Source of the DNA: Geosiphon pyriformis
Taxonomy: Eukaryota; Glomeromycota; Glomeromycetes; Archaeosporales; Geosiphonaceae
Assembly: GCA_016748015.1 (NCBI GenBank)
Contig: JAAOMT010000200.1
Span: forward strand, 680,984 to 744,983
Reading direction: 5' to 3'
DNA: 64,000 nucleotides
Shown: piece by piece, positions 1-9,839 of the stretch
Position numbering within the stretch: position 1 is the first letter of the stretch
Layout of the letters: every line of letters starts with the position of its first letter
Program-made: the position numbers and the translations under genes
Notes under the pieces: generated by a model
Database searches by the model: none
Told to the model about the DNA's origin: nothing
Seen by the model: only the letters and a program-made list of their open reading frames with translations

Positions 1-1
1 T

Positions 2-1660
2 CTTTACAATAATTTAGTGCACTATTCACAATTAGGAACAGAAGATCTGAACAGTAAAACACTTGCTACCTACTTCCAAGAACTTAATTTTAATATTATT
101 GAGTATTGTGAAGAAAAATATCCAGTACAGTCTAAATACTCTTTTAACTTTGAATTAGAAACAGAGACAAGCAAAAAAGGCAAACAAAAAGGGAAACAAT
201 ACTCAAGAACCACTTTAAACACTCTAATACTATCAAAAACAACTGCCAAACACTTGCAAACACTTGAACAAGGAACCAGTGTCAAATTACCACTTTCTAT
301 TACACCATTTCCAATTTCACTTGTTCAATCACAAACACCAAGTTCACCACTTAACCATTTCTCCAGACCAAAAGATTTTCAGTCAACTAGAAATCCTATT
401 CAACAACAAAAACCAATATTAACAAATGCCAATATCATTGATTACTTACAGAAAAACGAAAGTAATCATTCAGAAAGCTTGGAAAGTGAAAAAACTGAAT
501 CAGAACCAAAAGAAATTACAGGAAACAAAGAAGAAATAGCAACTGCTTACATTGCAAAAATTCCAGAATTCACTGATGAAGACAATGATACCAGTTCTCA
601 AAAATGGCTTGACAAAGTTCAAAAAGCAGGAGATGTAAATGGTTGGATTGCAGCAAGAATGCTCAAAGCAATTCCCTACTTTTTCTAAGGAACAGCAAGA
701 AAATGGTTTGAAAATTTAGAAGAACCATTTAAGAACTGGCAAGCATTCAAAGATGCTTTTTTACAACAATTTACTAACAACAACACCTCTATTACACTCT
801 GCAATCACTTTTGCAATATCAAACAAGAAACATCTGAAACTGTCATGATCTATTTTGGAAGATTCAACAAATTTCTTTGATGAATTTGACAATTGGAAAC
901 CAATAACTACTATTCTAATGCTCAGATTTTGAATCAGTTTATAGCAGGATTAAAAGACAAATTGATTAAGAAAGTCTGTTCACATGTACCAGCAGACTTA
1001 GCAACTGTCATCAGACATGCAAAGAACTATAAAATGGCTATGGAAGAAGCAAACCACACCAAACTCATCAACTTAACTATTGGAAAAACCAGTTCAGCAG
1101 TTGAAAAGAAGATAGACCAATTCATGGAGAAGATTGAAAGCTACTTCACAAACCAATAATAACAGCAACAACAACCACAAAGATATCAACCTCCACAACA
1201 ATGCAACCAAAACAATTTTGGATCACTATCCAACAACCAACCTTAAAATTGTCATTATTGTGGAATTCCAGGACACTGGAAACAAGATTGTAGAAAATTA
1301 CAAAAAGACCAACAAAACAGGAATAATCAATGTTACTCTTTATCACAACAATCTTATTACCAATTTCCACCACCAACCTATTATTCACCAAGGCCACAAA
1401 ATCAAAACAGTTACTATCAACCAGCTCCACAACCAATGTAGCAACAATATCAGCAACCTTTACCAATTCAGCCATATCAAACACCACCCACTTAACAATA
1501 TCAAATACCAGCAAGAAGATTGGTTCAACATAACCAATTCACACTTCAAAATCAATTTCAGAATAACAACAACAGAATCAATCCAAATAACCAGTTGGTT
1601 CTCCAAAATTCTGGTCAGCAAAGACCCAATCATTATTACACTCAACCCAGTTATCTTACA
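2..1660 (+). pseudogene. gag: gag of element A (capsid, CCHC nucleocapsid, Q/N/Y/P-rich tail), partial
   Basis: This is structural Gag protein, reading in the same frame as pol. A Ser/Thr/Pro-rich linker covers about 17-520. It is followed by a capsid-like helical region (about 540-1150) that aligns with the same region of B, C and D. A CCHC zinc knuckle lies at 1250-1291 (C-H-Y-C-G...G-H-W...D-C, all four ligands present). A Gln/Asn/Tyr/Pro-rich tail follows. In-frame stops are at 686 (TAA), 878, 881 and 887 (TGA), 1157 and 1160 (CAA to TAA when compared with B), and 1244 (TAA). The stops at 881 and 1244 are also present in B. The N-terminus is outside the window. Confidence 0.85.
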
Positions 1661-2390
1661 ATACCAAAGGAATCGGATTTTCAACAATCTGCACTTTCTG
1701 AAGGTAAAGTTGCAGCACCCAAGTCAAACTCTTCTAACAACTCTATTCTACCAGCTCAAATTACCCAAAATGCCAACCTTTCAGATAAATTTCCATTCGA
1801 ATTTGAAACAAATGAATCACTATTCTTGCTTAGTAATGCAGCAGCTAATAAACAAAGAGCTATTACTGCCATGTACACTAAAGCTACAGTAGAAGGAAAA
1901 CCCATCTGACTAATTCTAGACAGTAAATTAGCTGGAAGTATTATCACCTACCAGTTAATGCAACAGCTTCAAAAAACTGTTGACAGACCAGCCCAAACTG
2001 TAATTGTTACAGCAGATGATATAAAAAAGATACCAGTAAGAAAAATTGACAATTTTCTATTCACCATTAATGGAATTACTATTCCAGTCAAAGTTCTAGT
2101 CATGAATGCACCCCAATACCAAGCTCTAGTCGAAAATGATTGGCTTCTTAAGGCCAATGCAAACTTGGACTGGGAAACTCAGGAATTAAAAATCTTATAT
2201 CAAGGACAATACACTATAGTACCTGCTATTTGTGGTACTTTTAACAAACAATCAGAAAAAGCCCCAGTATTTGAATTTGAAGAGGAGAAAGAAATGCCAC
2301 TTACTAAAACCTATATGGCTCTTGGATCAACATCCAATTGGGCTGAAAGAACAGAACAGAAGATTTTTGAAGAATCAAGAGGATGAAAAA
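1661..2390 (+). pseudogene. pol: retropepsin-like protease domain of element A
   Basis: This is the aspartic protease that would cleave Gag-Pol. The active-site triad region is at 1919, where the catalytic Asp is retained but the motif reads D-S-K instead of D-S-G. The flap and C-terminal part follow, including a P-x-Q-Y-Q-A-L-V-x-N-D-W-L block at about 2107-2147 that is shared by A, B, C and D. A TGA at 1907 replaces a Cys codon seen in B. The domain ends at a TGA near 2385 where B has Trp (TGG), a G-to-A change. There is no frame break between gag and protease. Confidence 0.8.
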
Positions 2391-3060
2391 AAGTTAGATA
2401 TTCTACACCAGAACCATGGAAACAATCACCCTATATTCCACTCAAATGCAAAGATTGCAACAAGAAACTTTCATTAATAGAAGCATGTATTTTTCCAGAA
2501 GAAAAATATGAAACTCGTACCTGTTACTTTTGTAAAGCATGTCATAGAGAACAATTTGGATCTCCAAAAAAAAGTGGAAAATGGGACAACACACCTTGCC
2601 TTACATGTGAAGATATGTTACCAGAAGAATACAACTGAATTGATGTTGCAATGAGAGGAGGAGTATGTAATCAAACCTGTTAATATGCTCTATCAATTTT
2701 GGAAAAAGTTAGAAGAGGAACACTATTTGATGCAGCATACAACAGTGCTCTCAATAAACTTTACCACTACCCTCATGATACTGAAATAATTTTTGACCTA
2801 ACAATGGCATTGATTAATAAAGCCACCCAAGAAGATGTCCACCAAATGAAAGAAGCTAAATATATTGAGTATATCATGAAATTAGCTGGATTTGATTATG
2901 AAGATGAAGTAGAAACCTACCACCAAATTGCAAGCCACACATACTCGACTCAAGAAGCTCAAATTCAATGATTAGAGCAAATGAACATTCAATTATGTAA
3001 AGAATGCATCATGCCTTGTGATGACAAATGGTGTTCAGAATGCTATGCTCTTAGCATTCT
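2391..3060 (+). pseudogene. Cys-rich module before dUTPase, element A
   Basis: I do not recognise this region as a named domain. It has paired cysteines spaced like zinc ligands: K-C-K-D-C, C-Y-F-C-K-A-C, C-L-T-C and C-N-Q-T-C. A helical stretch follows, containing P-H-D and a repeated Ala/Leu pattern. It ends in a compact knuckle with C-x2-C-x3-C-x4-C-x2-C at about 2996-3046. The same arrangement is found in B, C and D and partly in E. In-frame stops include one near 2636 (Trp in B), TAA at about 2681 (Gln in B) and TGA at 2969. The stop at 2969 is shared with B and G and lies just before the last knuckle. Confidence 0.75.
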
Positions 3061-3805
3061 CCTGCCAGAGGAAAATAATGAAAATGAAATCAAATTTGAA
3101 GTATCTGAACTGGTAAAAAAACTACCAACCACCTCCATTTATCTTCTTGAAAAGCAACCACCTCTACAACTTAAATATTTCGACAACCATGACCAAGGAA
3201 TCAGACCAGAAAAAGCACATGAAATTAATGCTGAATATGACCTAAGATATCCAGAAAAAGATACTTTGGTTCTCCAACCAAAGTCCTTAACAAAAATCAA
3301 TCTCAAAATTGCTCTTGAAATTCCATCTGGAGCAATAGTTCAAATTGCATCCAGATCATCATTGGCAAGCAAAAAAATTAATATTAAAGAAGGAGTTATA
3401 GATGCAGGATATACTGGAGACATTATCATCATGTTACAAAATGAAACAGACAAACTATTCAGAATTGAACATGCTGAGAAAATTGTCCAAGCAATTTATC
3501 TACTCCTAATCAATATTTCAGAGTTACAATCTGTTAAAAATAGAGAACAATTGGGAAAAAGTAAAAGAGGAACTCAAGGTTTTGGTTCAACTGGACAATT
3601 TACAATTCCAGTAAACATAGCTCTCAATACACAGAATGAATCTTACCAGATTCTTCAACTTCTCCAACCAATTACTATTTTATCTTTTGGTAAACATCAC
3701 GAAATTTACACTTGCTCAAAACCCACCACTACCCAACAAATCTGTTTGAAGCATGAAATCTCAATCTCAAATGTTTATATTCCCAAAGGAATGAAAAAAT
3801 TTTGA
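2981..3805 (+). pseudogene. pol: dUTPase domain of element A, followed by a beta-rich linker
   Basis: A dUTPase hydrolyses dUTP to dUMP and pyrophosphate and so limits uracil incorporation during reverse transcription. The five trimeric-dUTPase motifs are readable in order: I near 3225 (A-E-Y-D-L, where A-G-Y-D-L is expected); II near 3350 (S-R-S-S-L); III near 3393 (G-V-I-D-A-G-Y-T-G, with the catalytic Asp and the base-stacking Tyr); IV near 3480 (E-K-I-V-Q-A-I); V near 3570 (R-G-T-Q-G-F-G-S-T-G). This 274-codon stretch is open. It is the best preserved dUTPase in the window, with a Gly-to-Glu change in motif I. Residues after about 215 form the linker to RT. Confidence 0.92.
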
Positions 3806-4014
3806 GTTATATTCTATAATCCCAATAATTACCTCATTGTCTTATTGAACAAACTAGAGATTGGAATTATATACAGTAATATTTTTCAAGATGAAAACCC
3901 TCAAATTGTCTCTAATTTTATTGAAATTATAAGACATACACTACTTCCAAATTCAATCATCATTTCTATCACTGAAAACTACCACCTTTTGGAAAAAAAA
4001 CTCTCTTAAATCAA

Positions 4015-5421
4015 CATGGGTCTCTTGGAACCCCAACAACAAAGACAATTGAAACAATTGATAGCTGAATTTGCAGATATATTTGCAAAAGACAACAATG
4101 ACCTTGGAAAAACGAATATGGTTCAACACCAAATCCATACAAAAGATGTTCCACCAAAATGACAACAAATCTATTGAGTTCCACTTGCTAGCCACCAATT
4201 TATTAGAGAAAAGGTCCAAAGAATGCTCAATAACGGATTGATTCAATCATCAAGAAGTCCATGGGCTTCACCAGTAGTTCTTGTCAAAAAAAAAAACGGA
4301 AAAATCAGATTCTGTGTTAATTATTGACAATTAAATAGTGTCACAATTGAAGATACCTACCCTCTCCTAAGAATTAATGACATGTTAGATGCTTTAGAAA
4401 AAGCCAAGTTCTTCTTAACTTTAGACTTGGAAAGTGAATACTGACAAGTCGAAATGGACCCAAAAGATAGATCCAAAACAGCATTCACCACCCAAGGAGG
4501 AAACTATGAGTTCAATGTTATGCCTTTTGAACTCTGCAATGCACCAGCAACATTCCAACGACTCATAGATGTTGTATATGAAGGACTCTTATGGCAATTA
4601 GTAGTTGTTTACCTTGATAACACTGATGTGTATTCACCAAGCTTTAAAGCCCATCTTATTTACCTGCGAGAAGTTTTTCAATGATTACGGAAAGCAGGAT
4701 TGAAGTTAAATATTGAGAAATGTCATTTTGGAAAAACAAGCTTAATCTTTCTTGGACACATAGTTAGCAAAGATGGAGTCAAACCAAACTCTGAAACAAT
4801 TAGTGCTGTCAAAAACTTTCAAACTCCCAAAAATACCACAGAACTAAGAGGATTTGTAGGATTAGTCTCCTACTATTGGAAATTCATAAAAGAATTCTCA
4901 GAAATTGCCAAACTACTCAATTATCTTACCAACAAAAATGTGCCATACAAATAAACAGAAGAAAAACAAAAAGCTTTTGAAATCCTCAAAACAAGATTAA
5001 CAACAGCCCCAGTTTTTGCTTACCCAGACTTCAACAAATGGTTCCAACTAGCCACTGATGCTTCACACATAGCTTTTGGTGCCATCCTATCACAACTAGA
5101 TGAAAATGGCCAGGAACAAGTCATTGTCTATGCTAGTAGAACACTCAAGCCAACAGAACTCAAATATGGCTCAACAGAACTAGAAGCTGCCGCAGTCATT
5201 TGGGCTCTCAAACACTTTCAACAATACCTAAAGAATGGAAAAGAATTATACATAATAACTGACAATATTGGCCTCAAATGGCTTAATAAAAAGAAAACTA
5301 AACAAAGTGCCAAACAGTCTCAATGGAATGACTTCCTAGCAGACTACAGATATATTGTACACCACAAACCAGGAAAACTATATACTAATGTTGATAGCCT
5401 CTCAAGAATAAAACAAAATTA
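4015..5421 (+). pseudogene. pol: reverse transcriptase and RNase H of element A
   Basis: The RT starts with the conserved linker 'MGxLEPQQ..LKxLIAEFADIFAK' block at about 4015. It shows V-D-Y (here V-N-Y at 4319), a T-L-D-L-E-S-x-Y-W motif near 4424, a P-F-x-L-x-N-A-P-A-T-F-Q block near 4525, and Y-L-D-N at about 4610, where the second catalytic Asp has become Asn. RNase H (4957-5421) keeps T-D-A-S, T-E-L-E-A-A, I-T-D-N and N-V-D-S-L-S-R. TGA stops near 4160, 4178, 4325 and 4442 each correspond to Arg or Trp codons in B. The domain is inactive as it stands. Confidence 0.9.
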
Positions 5422-5479
5422 ATACCAACAACAATTCCATCACAACTTACCAACTTACTAACAAAATAACCAAACAACA

Positions 5480-6865
5480 ATGGATTCCAGAAATTACAGC
5501 AATCTTAAAAATTATTTGGAGACCCTTACTATGCCAAAAAATTGGTTTCCAAATGAAAAACATCATTTACAACACCAATCAAAACAATATTTCATACACC
5601 ATAACAAAATCTATTATAAAAATTACAAAAATCCAAACCAACCACTCAGATTAGTACAAAAGAATGAAAAAGAAACAATTTTATACAACATGTACACAAA
5701 TCCATCTTCAGCACACTTGGGAAGAAATGAAACAATTCAAAGAACTCTTGAACATTAATTTTGGCCTCACATGCAAAAAGACATTTGACAATATGTAGAA
5801 TTTTGTAATAGTTGTTAAAAAAGAGGAAGAACTCACCCCACAGAACCTTTAAATCCAATCAAAATTGAACAGTTTTTTGACAGAGTTGGAATTGATTTAG
5901 TTAAACCATTACTTATCACAACTCAAAGAAATTGTTATATTGCAGTTGCAGTAGATTATCTTACCAAATGGCCTAAAGCTAGAGCCATCCAAAGAGCAGA
6001 TGCAAAATCAGTAGCAAATTTCATCTATGAAGACATTATCTGTAGACATAGATGCCCAATTGAACTTTTATCTGATTAAGAAACACATTTTGTGAACAAC
6101 TTGATACAAAAAATTTGCAAACAATTCAATGTCAAAAAACTTCTATTATCACCTTATTACCCCCAAAAAAATGGACTTGTAGAACATTTCAACAGAACAT
6201 TGTATAAATTTTTAGCCAAAGTCTCAACAAATTTTGAGCAGGAATGGGATATTTTTATTCCATCAGTGTTACTAGCATACAGAACACTAAAACAAAATAC
6301 TATGAAACATACATCATTTGATCTTACTTATGGAAAGACAGCAACATTACCAATTAATTTCACAGTAGAAACATATTCAGTACAACCAATCAATGAAGAA
6401 AACTTCCAAGAAACACTCCAAAAAAGAGCCTATACTCTTCTTAGTACACTGAAAGGAAAAAAAAAGATAGCAGCAACTCATATTAAACATTCTCAAGCTT
6501 AACAAAAAGAAAGACATGACAACAAATTACCACCCATAACGAACAAATTTAAAGTTGAAAATAAAGTTCTCTTATACAGAACTAAAACTGAAAAACAATG
6601 GAGTGAAAAATTTGAAAACAAATAGGATAGACCATTTTATATTCATGAAATTCTAGGCAATAGATCATACAAGTTAAGACTTGATGACAAAGTACTAGCA
6701 AAAGTTGCACATGGAGATAGATTGAAACACTATCATTTCAGAAACAATCCTAAACTATTAATTCCACAAATTGGTACACATTCTCCTTTAATTAATTTTG
6801 AAGATATTCCCCAAAATTTAGAACCAATAATTATAATAGAACAACAACCACACTTGAACACTTAA
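5480..6865 (+). pseudogene. pol: integrase of element A
   Basis: This is a retroviral-type DDE integrase. The N-terminal zinc-binding region lies around 5680-5830 (A-H-L-G...F-W-P...C-N-S-C). The catalytic core has G-I-D-L-V (first Asp, about 5891), L-S-D (second Asp, about 6070) and G-L-V-E-H-F-N-R-T-L (Glu, about 6176). A GPF/Y-like tail follows, with P-F-Y-I-H-E-I-L-G-N-R-S-Y near 6630, and there is no chromodomain. Stops at about 5756, 5789, 5816, 6077, 6500 and 6623 are mostly Gln or Trp changes relative to B and G. Translation would end at 6863. Confidence 0.88.
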
Positions 6866-7016
6866 TTCAACATAATTTTACAATAATTATTTAATAATAC
6901 ACAAAGACAAAAATAGTAAATAATTACAAAAACACCCAAACCCAAAAACAAATAAAATCCCATATCCAAAAAATAATTTCTTTATTCTCCTTTTTTATTA
7001 ATTAGTCAATTTTATT
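6866..7016 (+). other. spacer between gag-pol and the third ORF, element A
   Basis: This is about 150 bases of AT-rich sequence with stops in all frames, so the following ORF is not fused to integrase. No splice signal or IRES can be claimed from the sequence. The equivalent spacer in B is 28004-28152. Confidence 0.6.
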
Positions 7017-7637
7017 ATGATTATTCCCCGAAATATTCAACAAATATCCCAAAAACTAATGTTAGTCTTGAAAACACTTCCTGACTTATCCATAACAATT
7101 AATGGAAGTCAAATTAATTACATTCAGAAAAAAACCACAGCCCCAATAGTAAATAATTCTCAGAATTATCGAAATAGATTACCAGAACTTTTGAAGCAAG
7201 CACTGAAAGAAAACTTTTTAATTGCCTCTATTGACATTCCACCAAATGCCACAATTCAACAGAAACTTCTACTATGTTTTAATGAACAGAGCAATGAACA
7301 TACTCTTATATATAGATATTTTCATATTGGGAAAACACTTTACAAATGAAAACTGGAACTTGAAGCAACCAACATTACTCCTGAGGCTATACAAAAACAA
7401 ATTCACAATGAATTTAAGACAGCAACTGAATCAACAAACACTTGCTACAAACTTAGAGCAGCTTTTAGACTCTATGATTTATTCACCACTTGTGAAAACG
7501 TCTTACAAAATCTAATACTCCAACCAATGAAAATTCAATACATTGGAAAACTTACAGAACTGAAATTTCAACAATTTTCAAACCAAATCATTTCAATTAT
7601 CTTGGACCACTATCTTAACATTACAGATAGTGCTTAG
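7017..7637 (+). pseudogene. third ORF of element A (env position), unknown function
   Basis: This separate ORF has its own ATG after integrase and before the 3' LTR. It encodes about 206 residues with one internal TGA at 7347, which is Arg (CGA) in G. The TAG at 7635 is TGG (Trp) in B, so the true end probably lay inside the LTR. The protein looks helical and soluble: an N-terminal Gln/Leu-rich helix, a short linker, then a conserved block with Y-K-L-R-A-A-F-R-L-Y-D-L-F and T-E-L-K-F-Q-Q-F. I see no signal peptide or membrane segment, so it is not a recognisable envelope protein. Homologues occupy the same position in B, C, D and G. Confidence 0.8.
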
Positions 7638-7654
7638 ACTTCAACAGAGCTCAG

Positions 7655-7671
7655 TTTTGAGGAAGAGATTA
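7655..7671 (+). other. polypurine tract of element A
   Basis: The purine-rich run TTTGAGGAAGAGATTA lies directly before the 3' LTR start (TGTTAT at 7672). This is the expected position of the plus-strand primer. Confidence 0.7.
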
Positions 7672-8590
7672 TGTTATCAGTAGAATTTTAGCTATTAATT
7701 AGCATGAAATTACCCTTATAATTTTTATTATTAATTAGCATACATTATTATTAATTCAATTATCACTTATTATTTAATCAAATTATCAAATATTATTACT
7801 CAATCAATAATTCAATTTGTACTCTAGAAATTAAGATGATCAAATTACACAATACCCTGAATCTTTTAACATAGTTAAAATTCGCCGAAATTAATGAAAA
7901 TTTGCCAAAATGTATCTTTAGTTCAGCAAAGAAAAAAGTGCAAGTTCAAAGACTAGTACTACAACAAATTGTATAAAAAAAGAGCTTTTCTCTTCAAAAA
8001 AATGTATCTTCTTATAGTATCTTACTATAGTATCTTACTTTAGATATCTTAATTGAAACAAATTACCTTTTACAAAATCAAATAAAAATTAAATATTCGA
8101 AAACCAAATTCTTAAATTATTACACTTGAAATTCCCTCAACACAACTAACGTTTTGAAATTGATTAGCTACCAATTTCAATAAATTGTTAGTGACTCCAG
8201 GTCTGGATAGAAAACATTTTCATTAACAAAATTCTATTTCTTTTACATTTTTTTTATTTTATTTTTATTTTCTTATTACAATCATTGGGGTAGCCTATAG
8301 ATGAAATTTCTGTAGAAGAGTTGACTTTCACAGCAAAGTAACTACACATTTTAGGGAGCTTCCAGACAAGCAATTCCTGGGAAAGAGTTGACATTTATTA
8401 CAACATAACTACATAAAGTAACTGGCAAGGAATTGGCCATTCCACTTATAAGCCCAGCAGTTCAAATTATCTCCTATAATTTGAAGATAAATTCAGTTAC
8501 TGAAGGTCCAACTACTTCCTGGAAACGTGAATTCACAGCAAATCAACATTACCAACATTTAAAAAAAGAGACCAAAAACTTCCAGTAACA
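7672..8590 (+). repeat. 3' LTR of element A
   Basis: The LTR is 919 bases. It starts TGTTAT and ends GTAACA. It aligns along its length with the LTRs of G (58029-59000) and B, including TATA box, hairpin (8146-8191) and a duplicated block near its end (about 8304-8350 and 8369-8415, both with AAGAGTTGAC and TAACTACA). The right edge is sharp because LINE-1 coding sequence resumes at 8591. Confidence 0.9.
7972..7979 (+). promoter_or_regulatory. TATA box in LTR of element A
   Basis: TATAAAAA lies about 300 bases into the LTR. It is followed by the short inverted repeat GAGCTTTTCTC, in the same place as TATAAAAG in the LTRs of B and G. This makes it the likely RNA polymerase II core promoter. 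Confidence 0.6.
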
Positions 8591-8880
8591 CCATTCTTTA
8601 AAAACAAAGCTTTTGCAAAAAACTGTGCAAACTGCAATATTTGAGGTATAAGAGAACAGTAATTGGGAAACACTTGAAAAGGAGATGAAAAGATCAAAAA
8701 GTGCACTCCAAGCAGTGGCATGGGCATTCAACAAGTAACAACAAACAAAATTATTAACCACACAAGAAAAAACATGATCAAAAACCTCAACCTCACTACA
8801 ATACAGACACAGCACATTGGGGTAGCATCTGTCATACAGTCACTTCCAAACAGCAACTGACAGCTAATAGTATAAAGCTT
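8591..8880 (-). pseudogene. LINE-1 C-terminal Cys/His motif region
   Basis: The minus strand reads L-C-L-Y-C-S-E...F-D-H-V-F-S-C at about 8770-8815. This is a C-x2-C-x7-H-x3-C pattern like the zinc-binding tail of many fungal and insect LINE ORF2 proteins. The sequence stops at K-E-W where A is inserted. The matching point in LINE-2 reads K-S-F-V-L-K-S-W. Confidence 0.6.
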
Positions 8881-9239
8881 TCATGAAATATGTGTAAATG
8901 CCAGCCATAGATTTACTGGTAAAGCCAGCAGCTATGTATAAGTCTGGATGCCACACCAATGACAATTTAAGCCAATCAATGTCTAAGTACAGACTATTAT
9001 CCAAAATTCTAAAATTTAAACCAACCTCCCAGCATGCATGAAGAATAGACCTAAAGACCCCATGAACAAAATGTCTAAAATTACCAGAAATAACATTTTC
9101 TTCAGCTAAAATATAACACTTCTTCACACGAGGAATAAAACACCAGAGAGAAAGAGATACCACATCAGCAAATATATTAGTGTGTTTATTACTCATGACA
9201 CCCAAATAATCTTTTATCTTGTGCCAGCTAACATTTAAA

Positions 9240-9640
9240 TTTTTTTTCTAATAATGTTTACAATGTGCCAATATTCAATCCAGTAATTCCGAAAATCTGG
9301 ATAAACAAGACCCAATTCCAATTTGCACACATTTAAGGCAGCTTAACTGTCCATAAAGACACTAACTGAGCAATTAGAAAAGACACACTCAAAAGCCAAT
9401 GTGATGGCCTGCAATTTAGCCAAAGTAGAAGACATCAAACCAAAATCCTGACTCCCAAACCCAGGCTTATATTCTCAAAAAAAACTGCAGCACCAGCTCT
9501 TATGTTAACACTTCCCAAGCCCCTTAGAAATCCATCCGTATAAACAGAAAGGCTGTCAGTTCCAAGATCTAACAACTGACCAAAAATCAATCCAAACTTA
9601 CTAGATTCTAAAATATCAAAAGGTTCAGCAACACCCACAG
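9240..9640 (-). pseudogene. LINE-1 RNase H domain
   Basis: An RNase HI-type domain follows RT on the minus strand. The first motif is readable as V-Y-T-D-G-F...G-A-A-V-F-F at about 9540. It aligns with I-Y-I-D-G...G-G-A-T-A-Y-F of LINE-2. The remaining catalytic residues are hard to follow because of decay. Confidence 0.65.
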
Positions 9641-9839
9641 GAGAAAAACAGGCAGGGAAAAGAGCAACACTATTAAGAAAGTTAACAGAAAGTCTAAACT
9701 ATTCAGGAATAGGGCCACATGGATCCAGTCTTTTCTAATACTTAAATGTTCTCCAATTAAAAACAGCCACATTCTTATCACAGAGCTGTTTAACAAAAGC
9801 AATACCATATCTCTAAAGGGATGAAAGAAACTTAAAGTA

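Larger units (their letters stand above)
1..8590 (+). mobile_element. Ty3/gypsy-type LTR retrotransposon A, 5' part outside window
   Basis: The domain order is gag, CCHC knuckle, protease, Cys-rich module, dUTPase, RT, RNase H, integrase, separate third ORF, 3' LTR. Gag-pol reads in one frame from the window edge to a stop at 6863-6865. It is interrupted only by in-frame stops, and I detected no frameshift. The right edge is 8590, after GTAACA, followed by LINE sequence starting ccat. The left LTR and left target duplication are outside the window. A is closest to G and more distant from B. It sits in the C-terminal region of LINE-1, so it inserted after that LINE. Confidence 0.93.

Noticed and set aside
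878-2971. Reassigned stop codons (TGA read as Trp or Cys)
   Set aside because: TAA and TAG are equally common inside frames, and the stops correspond to Arg, Trp, Gln and other codons in sister copies; mutational decay explains most of them.
7017-7637. Envelope glycoprotein in the third ORF
   Set aside because: No signal peptide, no membrane segment, no Cys pattern or cleavage site; only the position is env-like.
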